DNA of 26,075 nucleotides from a virus. Under the pieces are notes generated by a model. That model did no database searches. It was not told the DNA's origin and was given only the letters and a program-made list of their open reading frames with translations. The translations under genes were made by a program, and so were the position numbers. Positions within the stretch are counted from its first letter, which is position 1. Every line of letters begins with the position of its first letter. The DNA lies in IMG/VR virus record IMGVR_UViG_3300025617_000099, positions 1-26,075 of that record; one strand, 5' to 3'. Positions 18,597 through 26,075 of the stretch are shown here, one piece after another.

Positions 18597-19041
18597 GTTC
18601 TTCAGCCAATTGTTTGAGTTCTTTTTTTGTATATAGTCCAGCAAGTAATTCTACCTCATCTGTTTTCATGTTAGGATGAATTTGTTCTAGCAGTTTAACA
18701 GCCTTGTCATTGCCGCCAGCTTTCTTTTTAAATCCAATCCATGGATGAAACTGATCTTTACCATAGGCTCCACTCATGCACAACAATTGCCACATCAGTT
18801 TCTGATGTCCGTTTTCTTTGCCTACACCGATTGTGTTAAAGTGTTTGTTGTAGTACTCGTTAGTCTTAAAAATTGCAAGCTCTTGCTTTTCACGACTGCC
18901 GCTAACACTAGCAACATATCTATTCAACAACCAAAAGCTGATTTGTTTTTTGTGCTCGTCTTCTAGATGATTCCAAATGTCTTTTTCGTCATTGTCAATC
19001 CAGCTGAGTATTTCTTTTATTGCAAGTTTTTCTGATGCCAT
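18574..19041 (-). CDS. Conserved hypothetical protein, 155 aa; possible gp62-like
   Basis: The ATG at 19041 lies 25 bases inside the kdsB end. Features: an N-terminal helical part (IKEILSWIDNDEKDIWNHLEDEHKKQISFWLLNRYVAS), a middle LMWQLLCMSGAYGKDQFHPWIGF, and a C-terminal KKELKQLAEEHDIDVKL. This looks like a conserved protein of marine T4-like phages, and I suspect, without proof, the clamp-loader small subunit gp62. No nucleotide-binding motif is present. Confidence 0.7.
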   Translation of the reverse strand: MASEKLAIKEILSWIDNDEKDIWNHLEDEHKKQISFWLLNRYVASVSGSREKQELAIFKTNEYYNKHFNTIGVGKENGHQKLMWQLLCMSGAYGKDQFHPWIGFKKKAGGNDKAVKLLEQIHPNMKTDEVELLAGLYTKKELKQLAEEHDIDVKL

Positions 19042-19700
19042 GCTTCTACGTCCTCTGGAGAATTAATTTCTATACCATTATAGTATACAGGATTTATTCC
19101 AATTTGCCAACTGTTTTTTAACCATCTAAGTTGTTCTAATTGCTCAATTCTTTCTTCTTCAGGTACAGGCAGTGAAGGGTACATTTCTAATGCATTACGT
19201 TTATAACCGTACACACCTAAATGCCAACTACCATATCCTGTGATACCTCTGCCAAACCATAATGCATGTTCACTTGCGTGTACACACTTTACTGTGTTAG
19301 GATCGTCTTGCATCTCTTTTGGCATTGTAGCATACACAGTTGACACAGCATAGTATTGCAATAGGTTATGGCATTTGTTGATTACTTCTGCTGTAATGTC
19401 TGGCATATCACCTTGTACATTAATAAACGTGTTGTACTGTTTAAAGAAATCGTTCTTAACAGCACCTGCACATCGTTCAGTGCCGTTAGCATAATCTACT
19501 TCTTCAATCCAACAACAGCTAGCACCGAACAGATTAAAGATGCGCATATCGTCTGTTAGTACATATGTATCTAACCCAGTCTTGCGACAGCGTTCGTACA
19601 CTCTGCGTATCATAGGAATGTTGTCTAGTGCAATCAAAGGTTTGCCTGGGAGACGTGTGCTGCCGTATCTAGCGGGTATAAGAATAGCGGTGGATGTCAT
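19017..19700 (-). CDS. kdsB: KdsB, CMP-Kdo synthetase, 227 aa
   Basis: Activates Kdo with CTP to give CMP-Kdo for lipopolysaccharide or capsule. Motifs: nucleotide loop IPARYGSTRLPGKPL (8-22), NGTERCA (72-78, normally SGT(D/E)R), NVQGDMP (94-100, normally VQGDEP), and EQLEQLRWL near the C-terminus. The length is slightly under the usual 245-255. The start is at ATG 19700 with GAGG upstream; an adjacent TTG could add one residue. It overlaps kdsA by 32 bases. Confidence 0.9.
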   Translation of the reverse strand: MTSTAILIPARYGSTRLPGKPLIALDNIPMIRRVYERCRKTGLDTYVLTDDMRIFNLFGASCCWIEEVDYANGTERCAGAVKNDFFKQYNTFINVQGDMPDITAEVINKCHNLLQYYAVSTVYATMPKEMQDDPNTVKCVHASEHALWFGRGITGYGSWHLGVYGYKRNALEMYPSLPVPEEERIEQLEQLRWLKNSWQIGINPVYYNGIEINSPEDVEAWHQKNLQ

Positions 19701-20442
19701 CAACTACCTCCTCAAAGTCTTCTAAGCGTATCATATTAGGTCCGTCACTAGGTGCGTTGTCTGGATCGGCGTGTACTTCTAAGAAGAAATTCCTAATCCC
19801 CAAAGCACTAGCTGCACGAGATAGGCCAGGAACATAATCCCTATTGCCGCCGCTACTACTTCCGAGGCCACCTGGCTTTTGTACGCTGTGTGTGGCGTCC
19901 AATACAATAGGACAATCAAAGTTATCAAGCATATAGTTAAGGCCGGTGAAATCAACAACCAAAGTATTATATCCAAAACTAGTACCCCTTTCTGTGATCC
20001 ATACTTCTTTAGCACCTTGTGTTTTACTAAGGATACCTTTTACGTCCCACGGTGCTAGGAACTGACCCTTTTTAATATTAACAATCTTATCTGTGCGACA
20101 TGCGGCTTCAATTAGATCAGTCTGGCGACAAAGGAATGCAGGAATCTGTAACACATCAACAGCATCACCAAAATGCTGACGAATTAAATTTACTTGAATT
20201 ACATCATGTACGTCAGTAAGTGTGTTTACTCCGAGAGTGTCTTTTAGAGCACGAAAGTCATACATTGTAGGAGCAAGACCTACGCCACGCTTACCGCTCA
20301 TGCTTGTACGATTTGCTTTGTCGTAGCTTGCTTTGAAGTAATATTCAATGTCATACTTGTCGCACACACGTTTGCACTCACGTGCAATCTCTGCACTCTG
20401 TGCTAGTGTCTCGTGCTGACACGGTCCTGCAATAATTCTCAT
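19669..20442 (-). CDS. kdsA: KdsA, Kdo-8-phosphate synthase (metal-dependent type), 257 aa
   Basis: Condenses arabinose-5-phosphate with phosphoenolpyruvate to Kdo-8-phosphate. Motifs: AGPCQHE (5-11), FKASYDKANRTS (36-47), LQIPAFLCRQTDL (98-110), VNIKKGQFLAPW (121-132), TERGTSFGYNTLVVDF (150-165), DATHSVQKPGG (182-192). The four metal ligands expected in the Aquifex-type enzyme are present: C8, H185, E222, D233; the E. coli type has Asn in place of Cys. It appears complete and active. Its ATG overlaps the previous stop. Confidence 0.95.
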   Translation of the reverse strand: MRIIAGPCQHETLAQSAEIARECKRVCDKYDIEYYFKASYDKANRTSMSGKRGVGLAPTMYDFRALKDTLGVNTLTDVHDVIQVNLIRQHFGDAVDVLQIPAFLCRQTDLIEAACRTDKIVNIKKGQFLAPWDVKGILSKTQGAKEVWITERGTSFGYNTLVVDFTGLNYMLDNFDCPIVLDATHSVQKPGGLGSSSGGNRDYVPGLSRAASALGIRNFFLEVHADPDNAPSDGPNMIRLEDFEEVVDDIHRYSYTR

Positions 20443-20726
20443 TTTTCGTCCTTTACTACGTAATACATTGTTACTAATTGATCTAGAATTTTTTCTAGCG
20501 TAGGATGTTCTTTAGCTAGTCTACACAAGTCTTGCCAATCACTGTATGACAATAAATCGCCTTGTGCTCTTGCTACGCCTGCAGGATCGCCGCCTATGAT
20601 CCAACGCGGTACTGTATTGTGCGGAGGGTCTCGATAACGAGCATACACAACACCGTCGCTACGCTCGTATATCAATGCTTCACCTGGTATTAATTTATCC
20701 GGCGTTGATGCGCTCAATGAGTTCAC
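20439..20726 (-). CDS. Conserved hypothetical protein, 95 aa
   Basis: It starts at a GTG (20726) 32 bases inside the previous gene; a slightly shorter start cannot be excluded. The core ALIYERSDGVVYARYRDPPHNTVPRWIIGGD (about 17-47) is distinctive and beta-rich, followed by a helical tail (SYSDWQDLCRLAKEHPTLEKILDQL). I recall similar T4-like marine phage proteins, unnamed. The location in front of kdsA does not by itself imply a sugar role. Confidence 0.75.
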   Translation of the reverse strand: MNSLSASTPDKLIPGEALIYERSDGVVYARYRDPPHNTVPRWIIGGDPAGVARAQGDLLSYSDWQDLCRLAKEHPTLEKILDQLVTMYYVVKDEK

Positions 20727-20991
20727 CTTTGCTTAAACTTGCATTAGCTTTAACGCCTTTTTCTTTTGCAAGGGCAAGCAAATCTTTCTTAGTCATAGAA
20801 TCTAAATCAACTTTTGCTGTCTTTTTAGTCGCAGGCTTTTTAGCTTGCTTCTTAGGTTTAGCAGGCACATTAGCTTGCTCTACCTTTACAACTTTGCCAA
20901 CATGCGATTTTACTTCTTCTTTTGGCGCTTGAGCAATGACAGGAGTGTCAGGCACATCTGAACCAAATAGCTTCTTTAACCAATTAAACAT
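20695..20991 (-). CDS. Small protein with Rho-N/SAP-like C-terminal domain, 98 aa
   Basis: Residues 1-20 are a short amphipathic N-terminus (MFNWLKKLFGSDVPD). Residues 40-60 are a Lys/Ala/Pro linker (PAKPKKQAKKPATKKTAK). Residues 62-97 (DLDSMTKKDLLALAKEKGVKANASLSKGELIERI) match the helix-extended-helix domain shared by Rho N-termini and SAP proteins, which bind nucleic acid. Thus it may tether DNA or RNA to a surface. It starts at the TAATG overlap with the cupin gene. Confidence 0.75.
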   Translation of the reverse strand: MFNWLKKLFGSDVPDTPVIAQAPKEEVKSHVGKVVKVEQANVPAKPKKQAKKPATKKTAKVDLDSMTKKDLLALAKEKGVKANASLSKGELIERINAG

Positions 20992-21365
20992 TATTTCTTT
21001 CCTTTTTTGTCTACTGCGGTGCCAATAGTACGACGAACAATATCGTCGTGATTAAACTCCGCCCAGTACAATTCAAAAGCGACACCGTCTTCTAAACCTT
21101 CAAACTGGTGGATCTTTCCTGGCTTCACTTGCGTGAAGTCGCCTGCCTCAAGAATAGTTTCATCTACTAAACCTTCTTGTGCTCCGTCTTGCCAAACACG
21201 TACTAGCATTTTTCCTGACTCTACAAAGAAGCCATTCCATTTATATTGATGCTCGTGTTCTGAACATTTGTACCCTGCCTTATATTCAATACGATGGAAT
21301 TCTAATACACCGTTTGCATGAATTAATTCTGTTTGACCCCAAATCTTTCCTGCTTTCACACTCAT
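20991..21365 (-). CDS. Cupin-fold protein, 124 aa
   Basis: Single-domain cupin. Motif 1: KCSEHEHQYKWNGFFVESGKMLVRVW (33-58), with H37 and H39 as likely metal ligands; motif 2: AGDFTQVKPGKIHQFEG (74-90), with H86. The resemblance is to small sugar-isomerase-like cupins common in marine phages, often beside oxygenase genes. The reaction is unknown. It has AAGGAAAGG in front of its ATG, and its stop overlaps the next start (TAATG). Confidence 0.85.
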   Translation of the reverse strand: MSVKAGKIWGQTELIHANGVLEFHRIEYKAGYKCSEHEHQYKWNGFFVESGKMLVRVWQDGAQEGLVDETILEAGDFTQVKPGKIHQFEGLEDGVAFELYWAEFNHDDIVRRTIGTAVDKKGKK

Positions 21366-21374
21366 TACCTTTCC

Positions 21375-21956
21375 TTAGTTTTCGCCGTCACCTAGTCTAA
21401 ATTCTAATAAATCTCCATTGCCTACTACCCATCCTGTTAGGATATACTTAGTATTACTTAATGGAGGATTACCACGATGTACATGTGTCCAGCCTGCTGG
21501 CCAAATAACAATACGTCCGTGTTTAGCATTTACACGCTTGCCTTGATATAGAAACTCAGTTTCGCCACCTTCAGTTACATCATTTAAATAGATTGTCCAA
21601 GCAAGGACACGTTCAACTGTGTTCATACCAAACCGTTCACTATGCCAACGATGGTAGCCGTCGCCTGTAAGAGGAACTGAACGTTGCATTACACAAAGAC
21701 TGCTCATTAAGTCTTGGCCTTGCAAGAACGGAAAGTCTTCTGCATATTCTTCTAAACATGGTCCTAAGCAAGCATAGATATTATCTACAAAGTCTTTACG
21801 TGCGCCGTCTACTGCAATTTGTGTGTCTGCAATATTTGGCCCTTTGCGTCTAACCATACGACCAGTAGTGCTAGCTGTATCAAACCATTTAATTAATTCG
21901 TTTGATAGTTCTACAGGAATTCTATCTTCGTATATTCTGATAAAATCTTCTGTCAT
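21375..21956 (-). CDS. 2OG-Fe(II) oxygenase, prolyl-hydroxylase-like, 193 aa
   Basis: The oxygenase core spans about 88-178: YHRWHSERFG gives H105-x-E107, a His-x-Glu variant of the iron-binding His-x-Asp; TIYLNDVTEGGETEF (121-135) is the conserved strand; WPAGWTHVHRG (152-162) supplies the distal histidine (H158 or H160); and the basic residue after it (K170) may bind 2-oxoglutarate. It is distinct from the second oxygenase at 12588. The substrate is unknown. Its ATG overlaps the previous stop by one base. Confidence 0.85.
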   Translation of the reverse strand: MTEDFIRIYEDRIPVELSNELIKWFDTASTTGRMVRRKGPNIADTQIAVDGARKDFVDNIYACLGPCLEEYAEDFPFLQGQDLMSSLCVMQRSVPLTGDGYHRWHSERFGMNTVERVLAWTIYLNDVTEGGETEFLYQGKRVNAKHGRIVIWPAGWTHVHRGNPPLSNTKYILTGWVVGNGDLLEFRLGDGEN

Positions 21957-22462
21957 TAAAATAACTTTCCGTAATCAATTAATTCTGTTTGTCTTGTTAC
22001 ATCTCTAATAAAGTACGCACATAATGGATTGTCTCCGTCTTCAACTGGTACACTTAACAGTTGTCCGTTTTTAACTTTTGGGAAGAACCATTTGACTTCA
22101 TTGTAAAAATTAGTTACCTTAATGTCGCCAAACTCTGCTTTAAAACTGGTTAATGGATTAAACAAGAAAGCTTCAAAACCTCTGTCGGCAATACTAGTTA
22201 ATTGTAGTACTTCTAGATCATTTCCGCTTTCTGAGCATCCAACAGCCATATGCCAGTCAATTGGCATCATAATTTCTTTGCCGTTGACTTCTAAAACAAT
22301 AGCAGGTGAGCTAAATGATTCTAAGAAAATTAAAGGAATAAAAAAGAAGTCGGGCTCTTTCGAATCTGAATTATCTAACACAGCAAAACGAATGTCTTCA
22401 TCTATTTCGTCTGGTAGTTGATTTAAGTCTAGTGGTTGATTGTCGAGTGTTAATATTTTCAT
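21956..22462 (-). CDS. Conserved hypothetical protein, 168 aa, next to uvsW
   Basis: Beta-rich, acidic product (MKILTLDNQPLDLNQLPDEI...). The segment ESFSSPAIVLEVNGKEIMMPIDWHMAVGCSESGNDLEVLQL (about 48-88) appears to be the best conserved part. From memory the family sits beside uvsW in many marine T4-like phages, suggesting a replication-related role, but nothing catalytic is visible. The gene begins two bases after the uvsW stop. Confidence 0.75.
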   Translation of the reverse strand: MKILTLDNQPLDLNQLPDEIDEDIRFAVLDNSDSKEPDFFFIPLIFLESFSSPAIVLEVNGKEIMMPIDWHMAVGCSESGNDLEVLQLTSIADRGFEAFLFNPLTSFKAEFGDIKVTNFYNEVKWFFPKVKNGQLLSVPVEDGDNPLCAYFIRDVTRQTELIDYGKLF

Positions 22463-22464
22463 AA

Positions 22465-23928
22465 TTAGTTCCAGTCTACTTTTTCTATAGTGAAAGGATA
22501 TTGTGCTTCCTTATAGAATTTTTTACGTTGTGTTAAGTGTCGCTTTGCGAACTTACATGTACTTGTCAGATCCCATATCTGAACAAAGTCCTTGTCCTTT
22601 GCCTTTCTTACGCCTCTACCAATTGACTGGATTACTCTAACAAAACTCTTGCCAGGCTCAAGTAACACAAGGTTAAAGATACGTGGAATATTAAGTCCGA
22701 CAGCCGCAACACCATATGTAGCAATAATTACTTCATTGGTTCCTTCACGGATTGTATCGTATGTTTCTTTCCTGTCTTTGTTCTTTACAGCACCGCTTAC
22801 AAACGTGCTGCCCGGAATAAGTTCTGCTAGTGCTTCGCCTGCACTGATTCTATCTACTAGTATAAGTGTGTTGCCTTCTTGCCTTACATTGTTCATTAGC
22901 TTTGCAATGTATTCAATACGTGCCTGATTTGTTACGAGATATTTTAATTCTGATTGATAATCACTATGTGCTTGTGTATCGATTAATTGTACAATGTTAA
23001 CGTGACACTGTGCAAGTACACCCTTGTCTTGCAACTCTTTAGCACTGATCTGTCCAATGACAGGACCCAAGCTAGCATGAATACTTTCGAACTCAAACTT
23101 CTCTTTGGGCACAGTGCCAGTTAGTCCCCAGCGGATTGGAGCGTTACGTAGGTTGCGTGTGAGCAAGTTCTTAAGAACTTCTGCTTTGGCTTGGTGTACT
23201 TCGTCGACAATAATAGTGCTTACACCTTCTAAGAACTCTGCGAGGCTTAGTACTGCACTGCCGTCTTTGAACTTCTTGTCTAAAATGTTCAAGCTCTGCC
23301 ATGTACAGATAGTGTGAGTCTTACCTAACTGCTTTCTGTCGCCGAAGTACACCCCTACGTCGAGACCGCAGTTGATGTAGTCTTCTTCTGTTTGTTCTAC
23401 TAGCGACTTGTTAGGAACAATCACAAGACTTCTACCATACGGCTCACTTATGTGTGACAGCGTTGCTGTGGTAATAGTTTTACCTGCACCAGTAGCAATC
23501 TGTTGCAAGCTCTGTGGATTCTTAATAAAGTTGTTGATTGCTTCTACTTGATAGTCACGTAGAATAATATCTTCGCCTTCTGCTGGATGACCTGCCGGCC
23601 ATACTATACCTTGGTCCTTCCAGTAGTTTTCTGTTACTTCCGGAAAGTCGAACTGTACAGGATGTCGTCTGTCATCAATATCTACAATCTGTACATTGTT
23701 CTTAGCAAGCACTTCTACAATAGTGTCAAGGTGATTAACATAGCCTGTACCGCCAATACCAAAGAATGCAACCTTGCCGTCCCAGCGACCCAGTTTATAT
23801 TGCGGCATATACTTTGCATAAGGAACTTCAAACTTAAGAGCGTTTGCCAGCTTACGACGAACGTCTACTTCAAGTCCTTCTATTTTGATGTTCACTTCAT
23901 CTTCAATTATTAGTTTACATGACGCCAT
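22465..23928 (-). CDS. uvsW: UvsW-like DNA/RNA helicase, 487 aa
   Basis: T4 UvsW is a superfamily 2 helicase that unwinds R-loops and branched DNA and switches replication from origin- to recombination-driven. Visible motifs: Q-like RDYQVEA (124-130), Walker A ATGAGKT (145-151), DEVH box (242-245), GLTGTVP and the motif VI region QSIGRGVRKAKD near the C-terminus. Residues 1-110 form the N-terminal DNA-binding domain (KYMPQYKLGRWDGKV...). The length is close to T4 UvsW (about 500). No good -35 box lies ahead of it; it is probably expressed from the promoter at 25170. Confidence 0.94.
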   Translation of the reverse strand: MASCKLIIEDEVNIKIEGLEVDVRRKLANALKFEVPYAKYMPQYKLGRWDGKVAFFGIGGTGYVNHLDTIVEVLAKNNVQIVDIDDRRHPVQFDFPEVTENYWKDQGIVWPAGHPAEGEDIILRDYQVEAINNFIKNPQSLQQIATGAGKTITTATLSHISEPYGRSLVIVPNKSLVEQTEEDYINCGLDVGVYFGDRKQLGKTHTICTWQSLNILDKKFKDGSAVLSLAEFLEGVSTIIVDEVHQAKAEVLKNLLTRNLRNAPIRWGLTGTVPKEKFEFESIHASLGPVIGQISAKELQDKGVLAQCHVNIVQLIDTQAHSDYQSELKYLVTNQARIEYIAKLMNNVRQEGNTLILVDRISAGEALAELIPGSTFVSGAVKNKDRKETYDTIREGTNEVIIATYGVAAVGLNIPRIFNLVLLEPGKSFVRVIQSIGRGVRKAKDKDFVQIWDLTSTCKFAKRHLTQRKKFYKEAQYPFTIEKVDWN

Positions 23929-25163
23929 TAAATTAAATTATACCTCTTTCCGAGACCGTATCTACCAAAGTAACTAGGTTCTTCAACATACTCAATGTTT
24001 ATATCTAGCCCGTCTACAAACTTAGCTGCTTGCTTAAAATGATCTGAATCAAACCTTAGACTTGTGTAAGGTTTCCATCCAGAATTTACTAAAGGCTTAG
24101 GAACTTTATTACTATTAATATACACTACTTTTGTATTTTTTGCAACCAAATTGTTTAGTTTGTTATCTCTAATAAACTCATTAAATTCTGCACCAGTATT
24201 ACTATCCAATCTAAACATTACACTAATATCTTCAGCGGGGATAATATTTTTAAGTGCTCTATGCATTAAAGACAACATGTTAATAGCATTACTATCGTTT
24301 AAAACTACAAGCAAAGGAAATCGATTTAAATCATATAAACTAGACATCAAGTCGTTTAGAGAATGTGTTGAAGGTTTAACAATAATTTTACTAGAAGATC
24401 TTTTTGCAATTTTTGCTGTTAGAGGATTTGCTAAATTTAAAATTTGCTCTAACTCGCTATCAAAATGTTTTAGACCAAACAAGTATCTACGATCGTAATA
24501 CTGTAGTAAATTATTCGGCTCTGCATGATCTTTAATAGCAGCTATTGCATTATCTGGAATATTTCTTAATTCTCCGTTGTACACTCCTGGAACATATTCG
24601 TGTTTATTAGATTCTAACTCTGCAAGTTCTTTGTACAAATCAACAAGTTCTTGATCAATGTCAAAGCTCTTTTCTTTAAATGCAGACAGAATATCGTATA
24701 CATTTCGTTCGGTTAGTCTAAAGAAATGCGAATGTGATCCCTTTTCATGATAATAATCTCCATCCCGTTTTTGGATATCATTAATTAACATGATTAATTT
24801 TTTACTAAACGGAAATCTTACTTTGATGTATTTTCCTTTATCGCTAGATTCATAAACTACATTTTCGGGATAGTCTACAATTTTAATATATTTGCTACGA
24901 TCTATTTGCCGCAAAGGTTGCCGCAAAGAATCAATTGCACGATCAAACTCGTAGTCTAACGCTGTAAACTGATTGCGATATGCTTGCAACTTTTCTTTCA
25001 TAAGTGCATACTGTCTATCCGTTAGTGCAGTACCTTTAAAAGACTGCCTAGCAATACTATGCATAATAGTTGCATCACTAGATTCAATTTGCATTTTTGC
25101 TTGTCCTTGCAATCCTGCAAGAACTTCGAGTAGATCTTCAATAGTGTTAGCTGCATTTTTCAT
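23928..25163 (-). CDS. Conserved hypothetical protein upstream of uvsW, 411 aa
   Basis: Largest unknown of the right half. The first 95 residues look helical, possibly coiled coil (QAKMQIESSDATIMH..., LMKEKLQAYRNQFTALDYEFDRAIDSLRQ); the rest is mixed alpha/beta with FPLLVVLNDSNAINML (about 285-300). No catalytic motif is recognised. It overlaps uvsW by one base, so a joint role is likely. The start at 25163 has no RBS but lies exactly at the predicted transcription start. M24 (25094), with AGGA upstream, is an alternative. Confidence 0.8.
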   Translation of the reverse strand: MKNAANTIEDLLEVLAGLQGQAKMQIESSDATIMHSIARQSFKGTALTDRQYALMKEKLQAYRNQFTALDYEFDRAIDSLRQPLRQIDRSKYIKIVDYPENVVYESSDKGKYIKVRFPFSKKLIMLINDIQKRDGDYYHEKGSHSHFFRLTERNVYDILSAFKEKSFDIDQELVDLYKELAELESNKHEYVPGVYNGELRNIPDNAIAAIKDHAEPNNLLQYYDRRYLFGLKHFDSELEQILNLANPLTAKIAKRSSSKIIVKPSTHSLNDLMSSLYDLNRFPLLVVLNDSNAINMLSLMHRALKNIIPAEDISVMFRLDSNTGAEFNEFIRDNKLNNLVAKNTKVVYINSNKVPKPLVNSGWKPYTSLRFDSDHFKQAAKFVDGLDINIEYVEEPSYFGRYGLGKRYNLI

Positions 25164-25169
25164 AAGTTA

Positions 25170-25198
25170 ATTATAACTTAAAAAAGCTTACTTGTCAA
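25170..25198 (-). promoter_or_regulatory. Consensus sigma70 promoter, leaderless layout
   Basis: On the - strand TTGACA (25198-25193), a 17-bp spacer, TATAAT (25175-25170), then six bases to the ATG at 25163. The boxes are perfect consensus. The -35 box encodes Leu-Thr near the end of the upstream gene. Confidence 0.85.
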
Positions 25199-26026
25199 GC
25201 GTTTATGTGGGATACCTTGAGAGATTTCATCGACAGTATATTCTGTCCAGGCGTAGTCGTTTAGCCATTGTGTTCTATCTGGTAAGGGAGGATTGTTGAT
25301 GTTTGTAAGGCTTTTAATACTAACGTCCCAGGCAAGACTACTGTGACTAGTATATGCTGGTATGCCTTCTATTACACTGTGTATGCCTGGGTTACTAGTC
25401 CAACTTACTGTGCAATATATATTTTCAAAGTTCATATCAAAGTCATCATATGTGCCGGGTATTTGAGTTGGTTCTTGACGATATACGTTTTTGTATTGTG
25501 TTTCTATTGCTTCTAATCTACATCTAGGATGGGGACGGAACAGTATAGGACGGTCTGTGTGTGCTTGTATGTTTTCAATAGTGTCCATGACCCATCGACT
25601 CATGCGAGGTTGATTACGCCACTGTTCGCTCTTTTCGTGTTGTCCTGCTATAAGAATAAATTCGCTGTCAGTGCGCCAAGGCTTTAGTCTAAGGCCAAGT
25701 AGATCGCTACGCCTACTATCGTTCCCAGCATCACCGAAAAAAGCATCTCTATTAATCCCATTTAATCCTACCTTCCATGTTGTTCCTCTTTTAATACCAC
25801 CTACTTCTAAGACCACCACCGGTTTGGATTGCGAACGTGCCCTGTCCCATATATCTTTATTCTGAGACATTCGACCATTCCACAGAACACTCCAAATGAC
25901 ATCCACATCAGCAGTAGGGTCATTGTCAACGCAATGCCAACCAAGACTAGCGGCACCAGCAGCAAAAGCATTAAAAACTGGCTCACTGTTGAGTGCTCCA
26001 TATTTCCTCCATAAACTAAACTTCAT
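25178..26026 (-). CDS. KpsS/KpsC-like capsular polysaccharide protein (possible Kdo transferase), 282 aa
   Basis: The start at ATG 26026 gives the typical opening MKFSLWRKYGALNSEPVF; a TTG ten codons upstream is rejected. Motifs: ILFRPHPR (161-168) and TSNPGIHSVIEGIPAY (210-225), which recall the nucleotide-sugar binding C-domain of Capsule_synth proteins (KpsC, KpsS). In those families the enzymes add beta-Kdo from CMP-Kdo. Phage homologs exist but activity is unproven. Together with KdsA and KdsB this would form a pathway from Kdo synthesis to transfer. Confidence 0.65.
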   Translation of the reverse strand: MKFSLWRKYGALNSEPVFNAFAAGAASLGWHCVDNDPTADVDVIWSVLWNGRMSQNKDIWDRARSQSKPVVVLEVGGIKRGTTWKVGLNGINRDAFFGDAGNDSRRSDLLGLRLKPWRTDSEFILIAGQHEKSEQWRNQPRMSRWVMDTIENIQAHTDRPILFRPHPRCRLEAIETQYKNVYRQEPTQIPGTYDDFDMNFENIYCTVSWTSNPGIHSVIEGIPAYTSHSSLAWDVSIKSLTNINNPPLPDRTQWLNDYAWTEYTVDEISQGIPHKRLTSKLF

Positions 26027-26075
26027 TCCAATACGCTTCTGGTCTGTGCTGCACAAGGTCCTTTTCTTTGCTCTT
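26016..26075 (-). CDS. 3' end of an unknown gene (partial)
   Basis: The frame entering from the right edge is open for 19 codons, ends ...DLVQHRPEAYWNEV, and stops at TAG (26018-26016), overlapping the next ATG by 11 bases, the same stop/start overlap as seen all along this operon. The fragment is too short to name. Confidence 0.5.
   Translation of the reverse strand, partial: KSKEKDLVQHRPEAYWNEV

Noticed and set aside
23929-23950. TATAAT eight bases before the uvsW ATG as its own promoter
   Set aside because: The bases come from the end codons of the upstream gene, and no -35-like hexamer lies 16-18 bases upstream.

Overview
The window looks like part of the genome of a T4-like (contractile-tailed) marine bacteriophage. 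The evidence is a T4-type replication set (DnaB-type gp41 helicase, gp61 primase, UvsW helicase), T4-late-type promoter boxes (TATAAATA, GATAAATA), dense genes that overlap at start and stop codons, three tRNA genes, and the auxiliary genes typical of marine T4-like phages (peptide deformylase, two 2OG-Fe(II) oxygenases, cupin, NodU-like carbamoyltransferase, KdsA and KdsB). No photosystem gene is present. Encoding a Kdo pathway points to a Gram-negative host with Kdo-containing surface glycans, but the host cannot be fixed from this sequence.

Positions 1-8500 (+ strand) are an early 'cassette' region: about 24 mostly small and mostly uncharacterised genes plus the tRNA cluster. There are 16 strong sigma70-type promoters (TTGACA, 16-17 bp, TATACT). 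Eight carry an identical 15-bp inverted repeat, ACTGTATATAACAGT, that starts inside the -10 box, and a ninth has a one-base variant. Twelve of the 15 promoter-proximal protein genes share the unusual ribosome-binding sequence GAGGGC. After the AAA+ ATPase gene (6958-7111) come three consecutive hairpins with GCCCTC in or at the apical loop, the exact complement of GAGGGC. A fourth such hairpin closes the tRNA operon (4286-4355). This pairing between the module's RBS and its own structured RNAs is the most unusual feature of the window.

Positions 8500-9620 are gene-poor. They hold a terminator, a tiny cysteine-rich metallothionein-like gene, one small hypothetical gene, many short hairpins and a two-way terminator where the two transcription directions meet.

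Positions 9620-26075 (- strand, one + gene at 16490) hold replication and auxiliary genes in long overlapping operons. In transcription order from the right: the tail of an unknown gene, a KpsS/KpsC-like surface-glycan protein, a conserved 411-aa protein, UvsW, a 168-aa protein, an oxygenase, a cupin, two small proteins, KdsA, KdsB, two conserved proteins, peptide deformylase and a mini DnaE-like polymerase relic. After the + gene come a possible late structural gene, a 141-aa protein, primase, two hidden small genes, carbamoyltransferase, another hidden small gene, the second oxygenase, gp41 helicase, a nitrilase-family enzyme, a 96-aa protein and a virion-type protein. Three near-perfect TTGACA-N17-TATAAT promoters drive the 411-aa/UvsW block, primase and helicase. 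Two of them place the expected start of transcription exactly on the ATG, predicting leaderless mRNAs. Two GATAAATA boxes sit 22-23 bases before probable late genes.

Functional assignments rest on motifs read by eye. No database search was possible.
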